DNA from: Utricularia gibba | Lineage: Eukaryota; Streptophyta; Magnoliopsida; Lamiales; Lentibulariaceae | NCBI GenBank assembly: GCA_002189035.1 | Contig: CM007989.1 | Span: 4,030,001-4,094,000, forward strand | Length of the DNA: 64,000 bases | Direction: 5' to 3' | In this document: in pieces, positions 24,964-35,423 of the stretch | How the letters are laid out: each line of letters opens with the position of its first letter | Position numbering within the stretch: position 1 is the first letter of the stretch | The notes under the pieces: generated by a model | The model's input: only the letters and a program-made list of their open reading frames with translations | Database searches by the model: none | Told to the model about the DNA's origin: nothing | Made by a program: the position numbers and the translations under genes

Positions 24964-25110
24964 AATCAATGAAGTAAATTGAAATTACACGGAATCTTAG
25001 GCGTGAGGACTGAAGCCATGAGTGGCTGAGTCGGGGGAGGTAATCGGCTAGCATTCCGGAGGTCTGCCGTCGTCGTCGGAGTATTTGACGTCGGCGTTTA
25101 TGGAGATGCT
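24964..25110 (-). pseudogene. Partial copy Y3 of the small ORF segment
   Basis: Homologous to the 3' part of Y1/Y2: the ATTGA.ATTAC.CGGAATCT, GAGTGGCTG.GTC.GGGGAGGT and GGAGTATTTG.CGTCGGCGTTT stretches are shared. It is cut at the left by the foldback element and at the right by the copia LTR beginning at 25,111. It contains stops and indels and is not functional. Confidence 0.75.
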
Positions 25111-25290
25111 TGTAGTGGGCCACCTCACTCTGACTTTGGGCTAAATAAATAGGCCTGCGCCCAGGTGTCTCATCATCTTAAGACCTACTAGAAATAATGG
25201 TTAACGGTTATGAATCCCCTCCAACTGAAATCAGAGGGAGAGCTGCGGTTTTGGTGCTGGGGTACTACCCAAGAACACTACAAAGTTGGT
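25111..25290 (+). repeat. 5' LTR remnant of copia element
   Basis: Aligns with 30,436-30,575 through TTTGGGCTAAATAAATAGG, CTCATCATCTTAAG and CTACTAGAAATAATGG, then, after an indel, CTACCCAAGAAC. The 3' limit and primer-binding site are not clear. Confidence 0.7.
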
Positions 25291-25299
25291 TCTATAATA

Positions 25300-25789
25300 A
25301 TTGATGTATTAAAGGTTAAATTGGACTGAGGAGTGTTTTAGCCCAAGAACGTGGAATGCAAAGCCCTCGTCTATACAATAGTTGGTTAGTGCAATCTTAG
25401 CCTCAACCTTTAAAGCAAATTGAATCCCACCCCTACAATTATGACTTTGTACGCAATACGAATTGAAGAATACTATATTCAAGAAGTAAAAAAATACTTC
25501 AAGTAGCAGCAAGAGAGATACGCGAGAGAATCTTCTATCAAACTATCGTCAGGCCGAAATGTAGGATAGTTAGGATAGAATACCCGGCTAAGATCATCTG
25601 CATTACCTATGAACAATACAATTTGAAGCTCACGAGAATCCCAATCTTCCGCTTTAATAAGTTACCATTATTTAAATGGTAGCTTGCTATCGATGTCATT
25701 CTCACTCCAATCAATTCCATCGTCTATATTTTGAAAGTCATCATCCTCCAATATTGGTATATCACCCATATAATTATTGCTTTTAGTTT
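25300..25789. other. Unidentified insert, short acidic minus-strand frame
   Basis: Minus-strand frames here look protein-like but are broken. One begins ATG near 25,813 and encodes about 46 acidic residues including DIPILEDDDFQNIDDGI; another includes RGGIQFALKVEAKIAL (about 25,400-25,440). No family recognised. Possibly more host-gene or transposon debris joined to the RPS1 fragment. Confidence 0.3.
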
Positions 25790-26330
25790 CAGCTCCTCCA
25801 CCGTCCATTTCAATGTTCTCACTGGTTGCTCAGAACTAGACGTGTCTGCTCCTCATCCACCTCCACAAATTTCAATGAAAGTTCATTTTCCAGAAACTCT
25901 TCTGATGCTGATTTCTGAAAAACCAAGCAAATGTTGTTATTTTTTTGTCTTATATCACTCTCCCCACGAGATGAACAAGGCGTGTTTACTCCTATCCACC
26001 TCCACCAATTTTAATGGAAGTTCCTTTCCCAGAAGCTCTTCTGGTGCTGATTTCTGAAAAACCAAGCAAATGTCATTATTTTTCTGTCTTATATCACCCT
26101 ACCCACGAGATGCACACAAGTGAAACCGATAATGGTTGACTGTATTTTCCTTGCAGAACATCATTGGCACATCATCATTCTATCACACAGGAATTAACAA
26201 ATTCAAGGTTTTCAGAAAGAAGAGCTGACACCGAAAATCTGTGAAAATGGAACAAAACCACGAAGCCCTTCGAGGAGTACAAGCACACCATCTTTGTTTG
26301 CGCCAACCACCTAAAGAGTGGCAAATGTTA
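25790..26330 (-). pseudogene. RPS1: Plastid ribosomal protein S1 gene fragments
   Basis: Minus-strand blocks match plant chloroplast S1 (S1/OB-fold RNA-binding repeats). One at about 26,320-26,240 contains [20 protein letters not shown] and PFSQI. It is followed by an intron-like stretch ending TTTTTCAG, a block with [16 protein letters not shown] (about 26,055-25,995), and a second version of that block with [20 protein letters not shown] and LVLSNQ (about 25,915-25,830), then a stop. Introns are retained, so this is a genomic fragment, not a retrocopy. It lies antisense within the copia element between its LTR and gag. Only a small part of the roughly 400-residue protein is present. Confidence 0.75.
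25841..26117. repeat. Two-unit tandem duplication, 140-bp period
   Basis: Units 25,841-25,980 and 25,981-26,117 are about 85-90% alike and each ends with CCACGAGATG. Each contains an S1 exon block with its splice acceptor, so the unit is an intron-plus-exon duplication. Confidence 0.85.
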
Positions 26331-26779
26331 AATTGAATTGAATGCAAAGCTCAAGATCTCGTTGAATTGAATGCAAGCTCCAGATCAAACTATCATTAGC
26401 TTCATTCTCCACCATCCATCTTGTGAAGATTGGCACAACGGTTGCCCTAGATCCCCAAAATTGGCGAAGAATACTAATGAGCCTATTTATTTGAGCTTTT
26501 TATTAAAATAATCTTCATGATGTTTTTTAAACGAATAAAATTCTATATTATTATGAAATATGTTACATAATTTTTTCCATATAGTTCTATCATGAAGTTT
26601 TTAAACAAGATAGATTTCGAATTTTTCTGGTATCAAATGAATTTTTTTAAAATAAAAAACTAAAACTGTAACTCTTGAAACGTGATGCATTATTTCTATA
26701 TATTTTTTTGAAACGTGATGTATTGGTTTGATAATTTTTAAAACATGGTGTTCTGATAAGTAATTTTTAAAACGTGATG
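26331..26779. other. Copia leader region, no gene
   Basis: Partly AT-rich. Short repeats of an AAACGTGATG motif occur at about 26,675-26,775 (three to four loose copies). No coding similarity seen. Confidence 0.4.
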
Positions 26780-29700
26780 TTCCAATATAATAATTTTATA
26801 ATGTGATGAACTATTATCATGAAAAAATAGAATGTGGTGTTTCAAAACCAAACATGACCCAAAAAAGAATGTTGTTGGACCAAAAGCTCACATGCCTCAT
26901 ATTCAAGGACGGTGAATGTATGGCTTACCAAATAAGCAAGTTTGAAAACATGGTGGATGAGATGAGATCAATAGGCATGGACTAAGATGATGAAACACAG
27001 GTTATCAAGCTACTTCTCACATTGCCATCTAGTTGAGAGGTATTAGAAGTCACTTTGATGCACACATTAGGAGATTGTCATATGACTCTATACTAAATGT
27101 GCTGTTGCACGAAGAACTGAGAAAGAAATATGCCATTCAAGACTCCAAATGTTCATTAACTGTCATGAAACAAAAGGAGAAGGGGAAGTGGAAAAATAAG
27201 AAGTTTCAAAACAAGAAAAGATATTGGAAAGACAAAGAAAAGGGGTGCAAGAATCTGACATAAACAAAGGTTATGAGGAATCAAGGACCAATCACTATTG
27301 TGAGAAGGTTTGACACATAAACAAACAATGCAAATTCTTGCTAAGAACACAACCTCAAGGACAGCCTGTGAACGATCCTCAGGGTCAGAGGAAAGGTTAC
27401 AATTCAAGCAGAATACTGGCCCCTATAGAAGAAAAATTATTGGTACTACTCCTTTACTTCGAAGATAATGGAACATTGATATCTCAGAGAGCTGAAGAAT
27501 CGAGAAAGGTCACTAGATCTGAGTGGATTGTGGACTCAGTTGCTAGGTATCAAGTCATGCTGTGCAAAGAAATTATGACAAATTTTAAACCAAGCTATTT
27601 AGGAAAGGTGAAGATGGGAAATTTGATCATCTTAGATATTGTTGGCATTGGTGACACTTATGTCATAAAAAATCGTGGATTCAAGCTCACTCTAAACAAC
27701 ATAAGATATGTGCTAGACATTCGCTTATACCTAATGTCTGCAAATCACTTAGACTATGTGAGCTTCTTTGGAAATAAAAAATGGAAACTTATAAAGATAT
27801 CAATGTGCAACTAGAGAGGTGGATGGTACCTTGTACAAGACTAAGGTGATGTTGGAGGCTTCTAAAATGCGTGTGGTCAAATAGTAAGACAACCTCCATG
27901 GATTATGGCATAGAAGAATGGGGCATCTGTCAAACAAAGGATTGGACCTTTTGGTGAAACATAATCTCATTGATAAGTGCTCCTTAGATCAGACAACTTA
28001 TGATGAATGAATAATTGTTCATCAAAGAGTTGTGTTTAAGAAAGTACTCAATAAAAGTAATGAATTTTTGAATTCAATATTCTTGAATGTTGGTGGACTG
28101 GCTGAATGTGAGTCGAGGGAGGGGGAGGGGGGAGGAGGGGATGAAATTCTTTGTTAGTTTTATAGTTGATGCCTACAAAAATGCATGGGTATTCATGATA
28201 CACAAGAAGAGTAATGTATTTGTCCATTTTCGACGTCTTCACATGTTGCCAGAAACAAAAATGGATAAAGGCTGAAGAAATTGAAATTAGGCAGTGGGGG
28301 TGAATACTACTTTGATGAGTTCAAAAACTATTGTAAAGAAAAAGGGATCAAAAAAATTGCAACCACACTGGAAACTCATGAACATAATGGTGTAATTGAG
28401 GTTTAACAGAACACTCATGGATAAAGTAAGGAGCATGTTAAGCACAACAAGATTTCCGAAAAGCTTCTAGGCAGAATCTCTTTAATGCAGCCTGCTATTT
28501 ATCTAATTGCTCTTCAAAGACAGTATTGAATTTCTTGACTACCCAAGAGATTTGAACTGGAAGAAGCCTAATCTCAATCACCTTAGAATGTTTGGATGAA
28601 CATATGTGCACATACAATAGGAACACCAAATCTGGATGAAAAATTCAAACCATGCATTATACTTAGATATGAGAAGGATCAAATATGATATATACTATGA
28701 GAAGCAAAGCTCTCAAGAAACTTGAAAGTTGAGACCTCTTGCAGAGATGAGGAATCTGGATGACTGACCGATTTTGGTCCGGCTAGAGATCAACTAAGGA
28801 CTAGAAGATGTGGAAAAAAACTCATCCCTTCCACCAAATACATTGTAGATGAATATGAAATGATAATAGTGCAAGGGGAGCCCAAAACTATAATAGAGGC
28901 AATGCACTTACCAGATAAAGATAAATGGTTAGAGGTAATGAATGAAGAAATGAACTCCATATGGGCAAACATCACATACGATTTGGTGATACTCCTTGTA
29001 GGAAGACAGGCCCTGGACAATAGGTGGGTCTTCAAGTTGAAATACAACTCGGATGGATTAACCAGGCATAAGGCTAGAGTTTTAGTTAAGGGCTTTAAGC
29101 AACAAGCTAGACTAGACTTTGAAGAAATATTCTCACATGTGGTTAAACTGGTCACTCTAAGAATCATCTTGTCTCTCACTACCTACCCCAATTAGGAATT
29201 AGACTAATTGGATATAAAAACGGCATGCCTACATGGAGACCTGCTGGAAGGAATCTACATGAATCAAGTGGAAGGGTTCGTAGATCCTAGAAAAGAGAGG
29301 CTAGTCTGCAAATTAAAAAGGGGTCTTTATGGATTCAAACAAGCCTCACGACAATGGTACTTGAAATTCGATAATTACATGATCAAGAACAAGTTTCATA
29401 GAACCTCTGGAGACTAATGTGCATACTGGAAATCCTATGGTGAAAACGGTCATGTATTTCTCTTTCTTTATGTGGATGACATGTTGGTAGCTAGTCTTTG
29501 CAAGCATGAGAACAAATGGAAAAGGAATTCTGTAAGAAGTACCCTAGATAAGCCAAGAAGATTCTAGGGATAAATATTAGTAGAAGCAAATCTAAAAGGA
29601 CCTTAGCCTTGTCATAAGGGAACTACATCAATTAAATTCTGAAGAAAGTAAATCATGATGAAGCAAAGTCATTAATTTGCCCCCTACCTAATCATTTGAA

Positions 29701-30420
29701 ACTCTCGAAGGGAATGACATCACAAGACGAGCTGGAAAGACATTTAATGGCTAGAGTACCTTATGCCTCCATTGTAGGATCCATCGTGTATCTGATGGTA
29801 TGCACGAGACCCGACCTCAATTTTGCTGTAAGTACAGTGAGTAGGTTCTTAGTTGACTCCGGAAAAATGTACTAGGAAGACATTAAGTGGCTGCTAAGGT
29901 ACCTGAAAGATACTAAAGAGTATAAGTTGTGTTATGGTATAGATGATATTGCACTTAAAGTATATGTAGACGCTGATCTTGGAGGGGAACCTGATACCAG
30001 AAAGTCAACCACCGACCTAATCATAGTCATGGGAGGAGGTGCCATGGCCTGAAGTTCCAAACTACACAAAATCGCGGCCTTGTCAAGCATAAAAGCTGAG
30101 TATATGGCATTCACAAAAGCACTAAAGAAGGTGCTCTAGACCAAAAGATTTATGTATGAAGCTGGATTTCAAGAAAGGAAACTGATAGTATTTTGTGACA
30201 ACTAAAGTGCAATTCAGCTAAGTAAGAACTCCATCTTTCATGCACAAACTAAGCACATAGAGTAGAGTTGACATTTGATTAGAGAGATAATTACAAGGGA
30301 ATGAAGTTGTGTTGTAGAAGATGGAAACATAAAATAACATTGCAGATGCCTTAACTAAGATTTTGACATGCCCGAAATTCATCCATCCACAAATGGTGAT
30401 CCTACCTTGGATGAGTTCAA
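26780..30420 (+). pseudogene. Copia gag-pol remnant
   Basis: Order of recognisable parts: gag (KLTCLIFKDGECMAYQISKF, about 26,890-26,980), basic region and decayed zinc knuckle (to 27,340), protease start (SEWIVDSVARYQV, about 27,510) where the catalytic DSGA is DSVA, GAG-pre-integrase (HRRMGHLSNKGLDLL, about 27,910-27,955), integrase core fragments (28,100-28,400), reverse transcriptase (WVFKLKYNSDG at 29,025, LYGFKQASRQWYLKF at 29,325, YVDDM at 29,469-29,483), and RNase H (YVDADLGGEPDTRKST at 29,960-30,010). Many stops and frameshifts separate them. All hallmark copia domains are there, but none is intact. Confidence 0.85.
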
Positions 30421-30435
30421 CTGGAGAGGGTGATT

Positions 30436-30575
30436 TGAAGTGGGCCGCCTCACCCTCACTTTGGGCTAAATAAATAGGGCCACATCTAACTGGCTCATCA
30501 TCTTAAGGTCTACTAGAAATAATGGCTAATGGTTATGAATTCCATGTATATGCAGTGCTACCCAAGAACAAAAAG
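30436..30575 (+). repeat. 3' LTR remnant of copia element
   Basis: Partner of 25,111-25,290; homology fades after the CTACCCAAGAAC phrase near 30,560. The LTR pair has diverged at many positions, indicating an old insertion. Confidence 0.7.
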
Positions 30576-30750
30576 GAAAAAAAAGGGGGAGAGACATGTG
30601 CCTTCCTTAAAAAACCGATAGAATGCGTAAATCAGCTAGAGGGATGCTTCAAGTGATAAGTGATTTTGTGTCGTTCCAAAACATGTTCTTCCACTACTCT
30701 TGAGTGTTGTTTTTACTTATCTTAGACCCCACTTTCTCATTATTCTCAAT

Positions 30751-31803
30751 TGATTTTACATCTTTCACACTACTTTGATCTTTTTGGATAGAAAGTGTAG
30801 TTTGTGGATTTTTAGGGTACTTTTAGATCAATTTGAGAAGAAACAAGATCCACCAAATTATGGACTTGATGTGTTACGAATCCTAGCCCAAGACTCGGTC
30901 AAATGATGAAAATTTGATCCAAGATTCGGGGATAAGATAGAGATGTCAAGAAGATTTTCGAAGATTTGGATAAAAGATTTGGATATAAAATTTTATCCAA
31001 TCCCATCGAATAAGCTCAATATGAAGACTTAGATCTACTTTCGTATAAATACCCTACCCTCTCAACCATTAGAAACGTCTTTGACCAGTTTTACTTTGAA
31101 TCTTTCCTATTTTCGTATCTATTTTCATGTTTGAGTCAAGTTTGCGCGTGTAGGCACTTGCGGCTGAGAATCCGCGGTGAAGCCTTGCTTGCGCAAGTCC
31201 TGCACGTGTGACTATTTTACTATGTTTTTTGACATTTAAATTGAGGTTTGATTCTGTTTTTCGCAACGTTTTCTTTACCAACGTGTTGTTTAATACCATA
31301 TAACCATAAGAGAGTGTGGAAGAATCAAAGGTTGGCCTCAAACACCTAAGGAGAAGAGCTCAATCGGATATCGTTGGTAAGGTACATTCTGTCTAATATG
31401 TTTGCGAGGTGTGAGGTGTAGGGGTTAGATTTGGGTGTGTGTAAAACATGGGTTATTACAAGAGGTGAAATGACTCTGGTGGCGTGGTTGATTCCATAAT
31501 CCCACTAAACGAGGGACGGTGCTATAACGGTCAACGAGTAACACTATTTTAGAATAACACCCCAGAACTTACGCAAGCAGGTCAGTTTTCAAGGTTTACA
31601 CACACAAGTTTGGGCGACTTTTGAGCAAGATGGATCCCAAGTCCAATGCCCCTTTTCTTATTGATTTCAAAAGCCAATCTTTTTTTTGTTTTTAGTCTTT
31701 TATAATCCTTGTTTTGAAAAGAAAATTCCAATAACAATTCTCTGTGGGTACGATCTTATTTTATTACTTAGATGGTTTCTGTTCACTTGCAGAATCACCA
31801 TCA
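30751..31803 (+). repeat. 5' LTR of family A element
   Basis: Starts TGATTTTACATC and ends ACCATCA. Other copies of this LTR are at 6,590-7,598, 34,629-35,423, 48,347-49,176 and (fragment) 60,860-61,040. Confidence 0.85.
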
Positions 31804-31809
31804 AGTTTT

Positions 31810-31827
31810 TGGCGCCGTTGCTGGGGA
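31810..31827 (+). promoter_or_regulatory. Primer-binding site, tRNA-Asp type
   Basis: TGGCGCCGTTGCTGGGGA, six bases after the LTR end, is complementary to the 3' end of plant tRNA-Asp with one mismatch. This site is usual in Athila/Tat-like Ty3 elements. Confidence 0.85.
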
Positions 31828-32008
31828 ATTGTATTCCTTTGGATATTCTTTTCTGATGTTTTAGGTTATTTCTTATTTTTCTGTTATTTTTTGTATTTTT
31901 TCTCTATTTGCGCACTTGCGCAAGCAGCTGGTTTTCTCCATACAAAAAAAGAGGTAAAAAAAAAAATCTTTTGTTTTCGATTTTCGTTCATCATTTGCTT
32001 GTGTAGAT

Positions 32009-33472
32009 ATGAGGAGACTTGATCGACATGTAACCTTCAATCTCGAATTCAAGAATATTGATGGGCAAATTGGATCAAGAAACCGGTTTGCACAACAGTA
32101 TTATCCTTGGGTGGCAGATTCTAGGATGTGGTCTCAGAAGATGGACGACTTGTTTTATCCTGAAGATTATCTTGAAGAATCACAAGTTGATAGATGCATT
32201 CTTGAGCACAAATCACATGACCATCAGGTAAATCATTTGATTTCATATTCAGAATTGAAACCTTCACGCAGGTATAACAGGGATGAATTGATGCTTGTGC
32301 AAGCATGGACGAAAAAACAAAATACACTTCCAGCAACAAATCATTACTACACTAGAGAAAGGATTGTGAATGAATCTCATGCTTATTGTAATGATGTTGG
32401 GTATGAAAAAGATTGGAGGACTAGAAATCAGCAATACATCAGGTATCAATCTTATTCATCGTTAGATTCAGAGGACAATGATTTTGGAAGTGATTCTGAA
32501 GATGAAGAGTTATAAGAGAAATGCATGGAGTCTCATAGTAGACTTGCGCAAGGAGAAAGTCATGCATTTCGGGTTGACAACCAACAGGAATCAAATCAGA
32601 GTTGGAAACAACCTCAATGCCCATCTTTCAGAGTTCTATTGAGTCAAATCATTGAGAGGCAAGAGCAGATGAATAGAGAATTTCTTGAACAAATCAAGGA
32701 GATAAATTAAGAATTTTCAGATCAAATGAAGAGAGTGCATGACATGCATGACAAGTTGCAGCAGCTCATAACTAAAAATCAAATGCTGGAAGCTCAATTG
32801 AATGATTTGGAAGCCATCTACAAACCAGAGTATTCATGTCAATTGGAAGACACCCCCAATAGATGTGAGGATATTGAAACTGAAGATGGAGTTCCAATGA
32901 TGCGTGTCCCTAACCTTGTGCAAGCTATAGAAACAGATTGTGTTACACATGAACATTTGGAAGCACCAGATATTTTTTATGACCACACCCACGAATTATG
33001 TTATCAGGACACATATCAAGAGGAGGTTCAAAGTTCCCTAAGCTTCATAGAAAAAGAGTTGAAGGAAGAAGAACTTGTCATTACAAGTAAGGATTTAGTT
33101 GAAGAATATGTTTTTGTTTTTGACAAGGATTTCTTTTGTAGATTGCAGCAACTCAAGGAAGCTTCGATCACAATTCCATGCATTGATTCTATGCGCTAGA
33201 GCTTTCCATTTGAGTTGTACAAAGAGCAAACAAAAACATGGCGTGATGGGCACTTGCGCAAGATGAGGCATATAAAAGGTGATGAATTTTTAGTCTTGTT
33301 TTCAAATCATGAATTTTTTGCAGGAAATTTCAAATCAAGATGGACTGTGATTTGTACAATCAAGAGGCTCTTTCAAAATAAATTCTGGAGCAATAGAAAA
33401 TGGAAGAAGTTTCATGAAAAATTCAAGAGGTTTGCTCTTCGTTTTCACACATTTCCATACCGACCACGTTAA
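32009..33472 (+). pseudogene. Gag-like frame of family A element, three in-frame stops
   Basis: A single reading frame of 487 codons from ATG at 32,009, interrupted only by TAA (32,513), TAA (32,708) and TAG (33,197); the same frame stays open on either side of each. The product would be acidic and rich in Glu, Asp, Tyr and Gln, with a coiled-coil-like middle (32,630-32,810, MHDKLQQLITKNQML) and no zinc knuckle. I recognise no domain; it sits where gag would be. All three stops could come from single C-to-T changes of glutamine codons (CAA or CAG). Confidence 0.65.
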
Positions 33473-34628
33473 TCTTTTACCAAGGCATGGTTTACTTGTT
33501 GCCATTAAAAAAAAAGTTAGTTTGTTTGATTCGTTTTATTTTATCGAGTAGGATAAATCTTTATGTTTTAGAGTGTTTTCTGTTTTCTAATAAATTTGTT
33601 GAGAGATGGTTTTATAGAAATAAGATCTGAATTTTCATATGAGTTTTGATATATGTCCAGTATGCTTGCGCAAGTAGAATTGCAACTTGCACAATGAGGT
33701 TTCTGCATTTAAAAGTTGCAAATAGGCTGATATAAATAACCATGAAAATGCACATGTTAGTTTTCTAGATGAAGAAAATTCCACTTTTTAGAATATGTGA
33801 TCCAGGTTAGTTTTTTTCAATATTTGCAAATAAGTTCTTATTCAAGTGTGAGGGAGAAGGATCATTTTCATTTTTCTTCAAATGGAATGTAATTTTATTT
33901 ACTGACTTATCGCAACCTCTCATTTAGTGTTTTGCTGCAACTTAAGCTTTTGTTTTTGGTATTATTTCTTCAAAATAGTTGCTATGCATTAGATTTTTGG
34001 CATGCTTCTTGCTAAGGTATTCTTTTGAATGCTGTTCATTTTGTATTGCTTGCACAAGCTACATAGCCCTACTTTCTTGGTGAGGAGACCACTTTTATTC
34101 TCTTTTTTTTTATGAGTGACCTTAATGTACCACGATCATGGGCTTGTTCTTGTGTATACTGCTGAGTTATTCTACAGGTCTTGTGCAAAGGGATTGAGGC
34201 ATTAGGGTTTCCTCTATTTTATCTCCATTATCCCACCTTGAATTTGCTTAGTGAGACTCGCTTGGCCTGAAACCCTTTTATTTGGATCACCACATCAGAA
34301 GTCAAATCCGTTTTTATAATTATAGCCTACTGCAATTTCTCTTGACCCAAGGAAAGAACATCTGGAAAACAGTTCTGTTCATTTGCTTGTGCAAGCTGCA
34401 AAACTAGGAGCTCTATTACAAAAGAAGAAAAGTTGAGAGCAATTTTCAACTCAATGATCAAGCTCTATCTTAATAAATTATGAAGGATTTTCAACAGACA
34501 TTCTATTCAAGAGAGAGATTGATTTCGAAAAAAAAGAATGAATGAAAAAGAAAAAGAGAGAGAGAAGAAGAAGAAAGAAAAAAAAAGAGCGGAAGTGTTG
34601 AAAAGAAGCCACAAAGCTGAAAGAGGAA
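33473..34628. other. Noncoding 3' part of family A element
   Basis: No coding frame. A purine-rich tract lies at 34,530-34,600. The start of the 3' LTR (about 250 bases) is missing, and the join to LTR sequence is near 34,629. Confidence 0.6.
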
Positions 34629-35423
34629 TTCCCAATAAGCTCAATACGAAGACTTGGATCTACTTTTCTATAAATACCCCAACCTCTCAACCATTAGAAA
34701 TGTCTTTGACCACTTTTCCTTTGTACTTTTCCTATTTTCGTGTCTATTTTCATGTTTGAGTCGAGTCTGCGCGTGTAGGTGCTTGCGGCTGAGGATGGTG
34801 AAGCCTTGCTTGCGCAAGTCCTGCACGTGTGACTGTTTTACTATGTTTTTCGATATTTAAATTGAGGTTTGATTCTATTTTTCGCAACGTTTTCTTTACC
34901 AACGTGCTGTTTAGTACCATATAACCCTAAGAGAGTGTGGGAGAATCAAAGGTTGGCCTCAAGCACCTAAGGAGAAGGGTTCAATCGGACATCGTTGGTA
35001 AGACACATTCTGTCTAATATGTTTGCGAGGTGTGAGGTGTAGGGGTTAGATTTGGGTGTGGGGAAAACCTGAGTTATTACAAGAGGTGAAATGACTCTTG
35101 TGGCATGGTTGATTCCATAATCCCACTAAACGAGGGACGATGCTATAACGGTCACCGAGTAGCACTACTTTAGCATAACATCCCCAAAGCTTGCGCAAAT
35201 ACGTCAGTTCTCAAGGTTTGCACACACGCAAGGGCGAGCTTCAAGTAAGGTGGATTTTAGATCCAAGTTCACTTTTCTTATTAATTTCAAAACCCAATTT
35301 TTCTTTTGTTTTTAGTCTTTTTAAATTTTTCTTTTAAAAAGAAAATTCCAATAACAATTCCCTGTGGATACAATCTTATTTTATTACTTCGACGGTTTCT
35401 GTGCACTTGCAGAATCACCATCA
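34629..35423 (+). repeat. 3' LTR of family A element, 5'-truncated
   Basis: Corresponds to 31,001-31,803 of the 5' LTR. Shared landmarks include the TATAAATACCC box (34,669-34,680), CGCAACGTTTTCTTTACCAA and the ACCATCA end. Confidence 0.85.

Larger units (their letters stand above)
25111..30580 (+). mobile_element. Degenerate Ty1/copia retrotransposon
   Basis: Bounded by LTR-like repeats starting TGTAGTGGGCC at 25,111 and TGAAGTGGGCC at 30,436, the second preceded by a purine-rich GGAGAGGGTGA tract. Between them, in copia order, are gag, protease, integrase, reverse transcriptase and RNase H remnants, all on the plus strand and all with stops. The LTRs inserted into a partial Y3 copy. The 5' internal region carries unrelated gene fragments at 25,790-26,330. 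It cannot move by itself. Confidence 0.82.
31188..34818. repeat. Dispersed palindrome CTTGCGCAAG, six exact copies
   Basis: Exact 10-bp copies start at 31,188, 31,915, 32,543, 33,253, 33,665 and 34,809. One-base variants CTTGTGCAAG (32,294; 32,915; 34,386), CTTGCACAAG (34,049) and CTTGCGCAAA (35,190) are also present. They occur in both LTRs, in the gag-like frame and in the noncoding part. Most variants are changes of the central CG. Confidence 0.85.
30751..35423 (+). mobile_element. Pol-less Ty3-type LTR retrotransposon, family A
   Basis: A 5' LTR (30,751-31,803), a tRNA-Asp primer site, one long decayed gag-like frame, a noncoding 3' half and a truncated 3' LTR (34,629-35,423). The flanks TCAAT (before) and TCAAG (after) may be a target duplication with one change. 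No protease, reverse transcriptase or integrase could be found in about 2.8 kb of internal sequence, so it is a non-autonomous derivative that would need another element's enzymes. Confidence 0.8.

Noticed and set aside
28087-28275. Gly/Arg-rich frame in the copia integrase region
   Set aside because: Produced by a G-rich expansion within the degenerate integrase; no independent gene.
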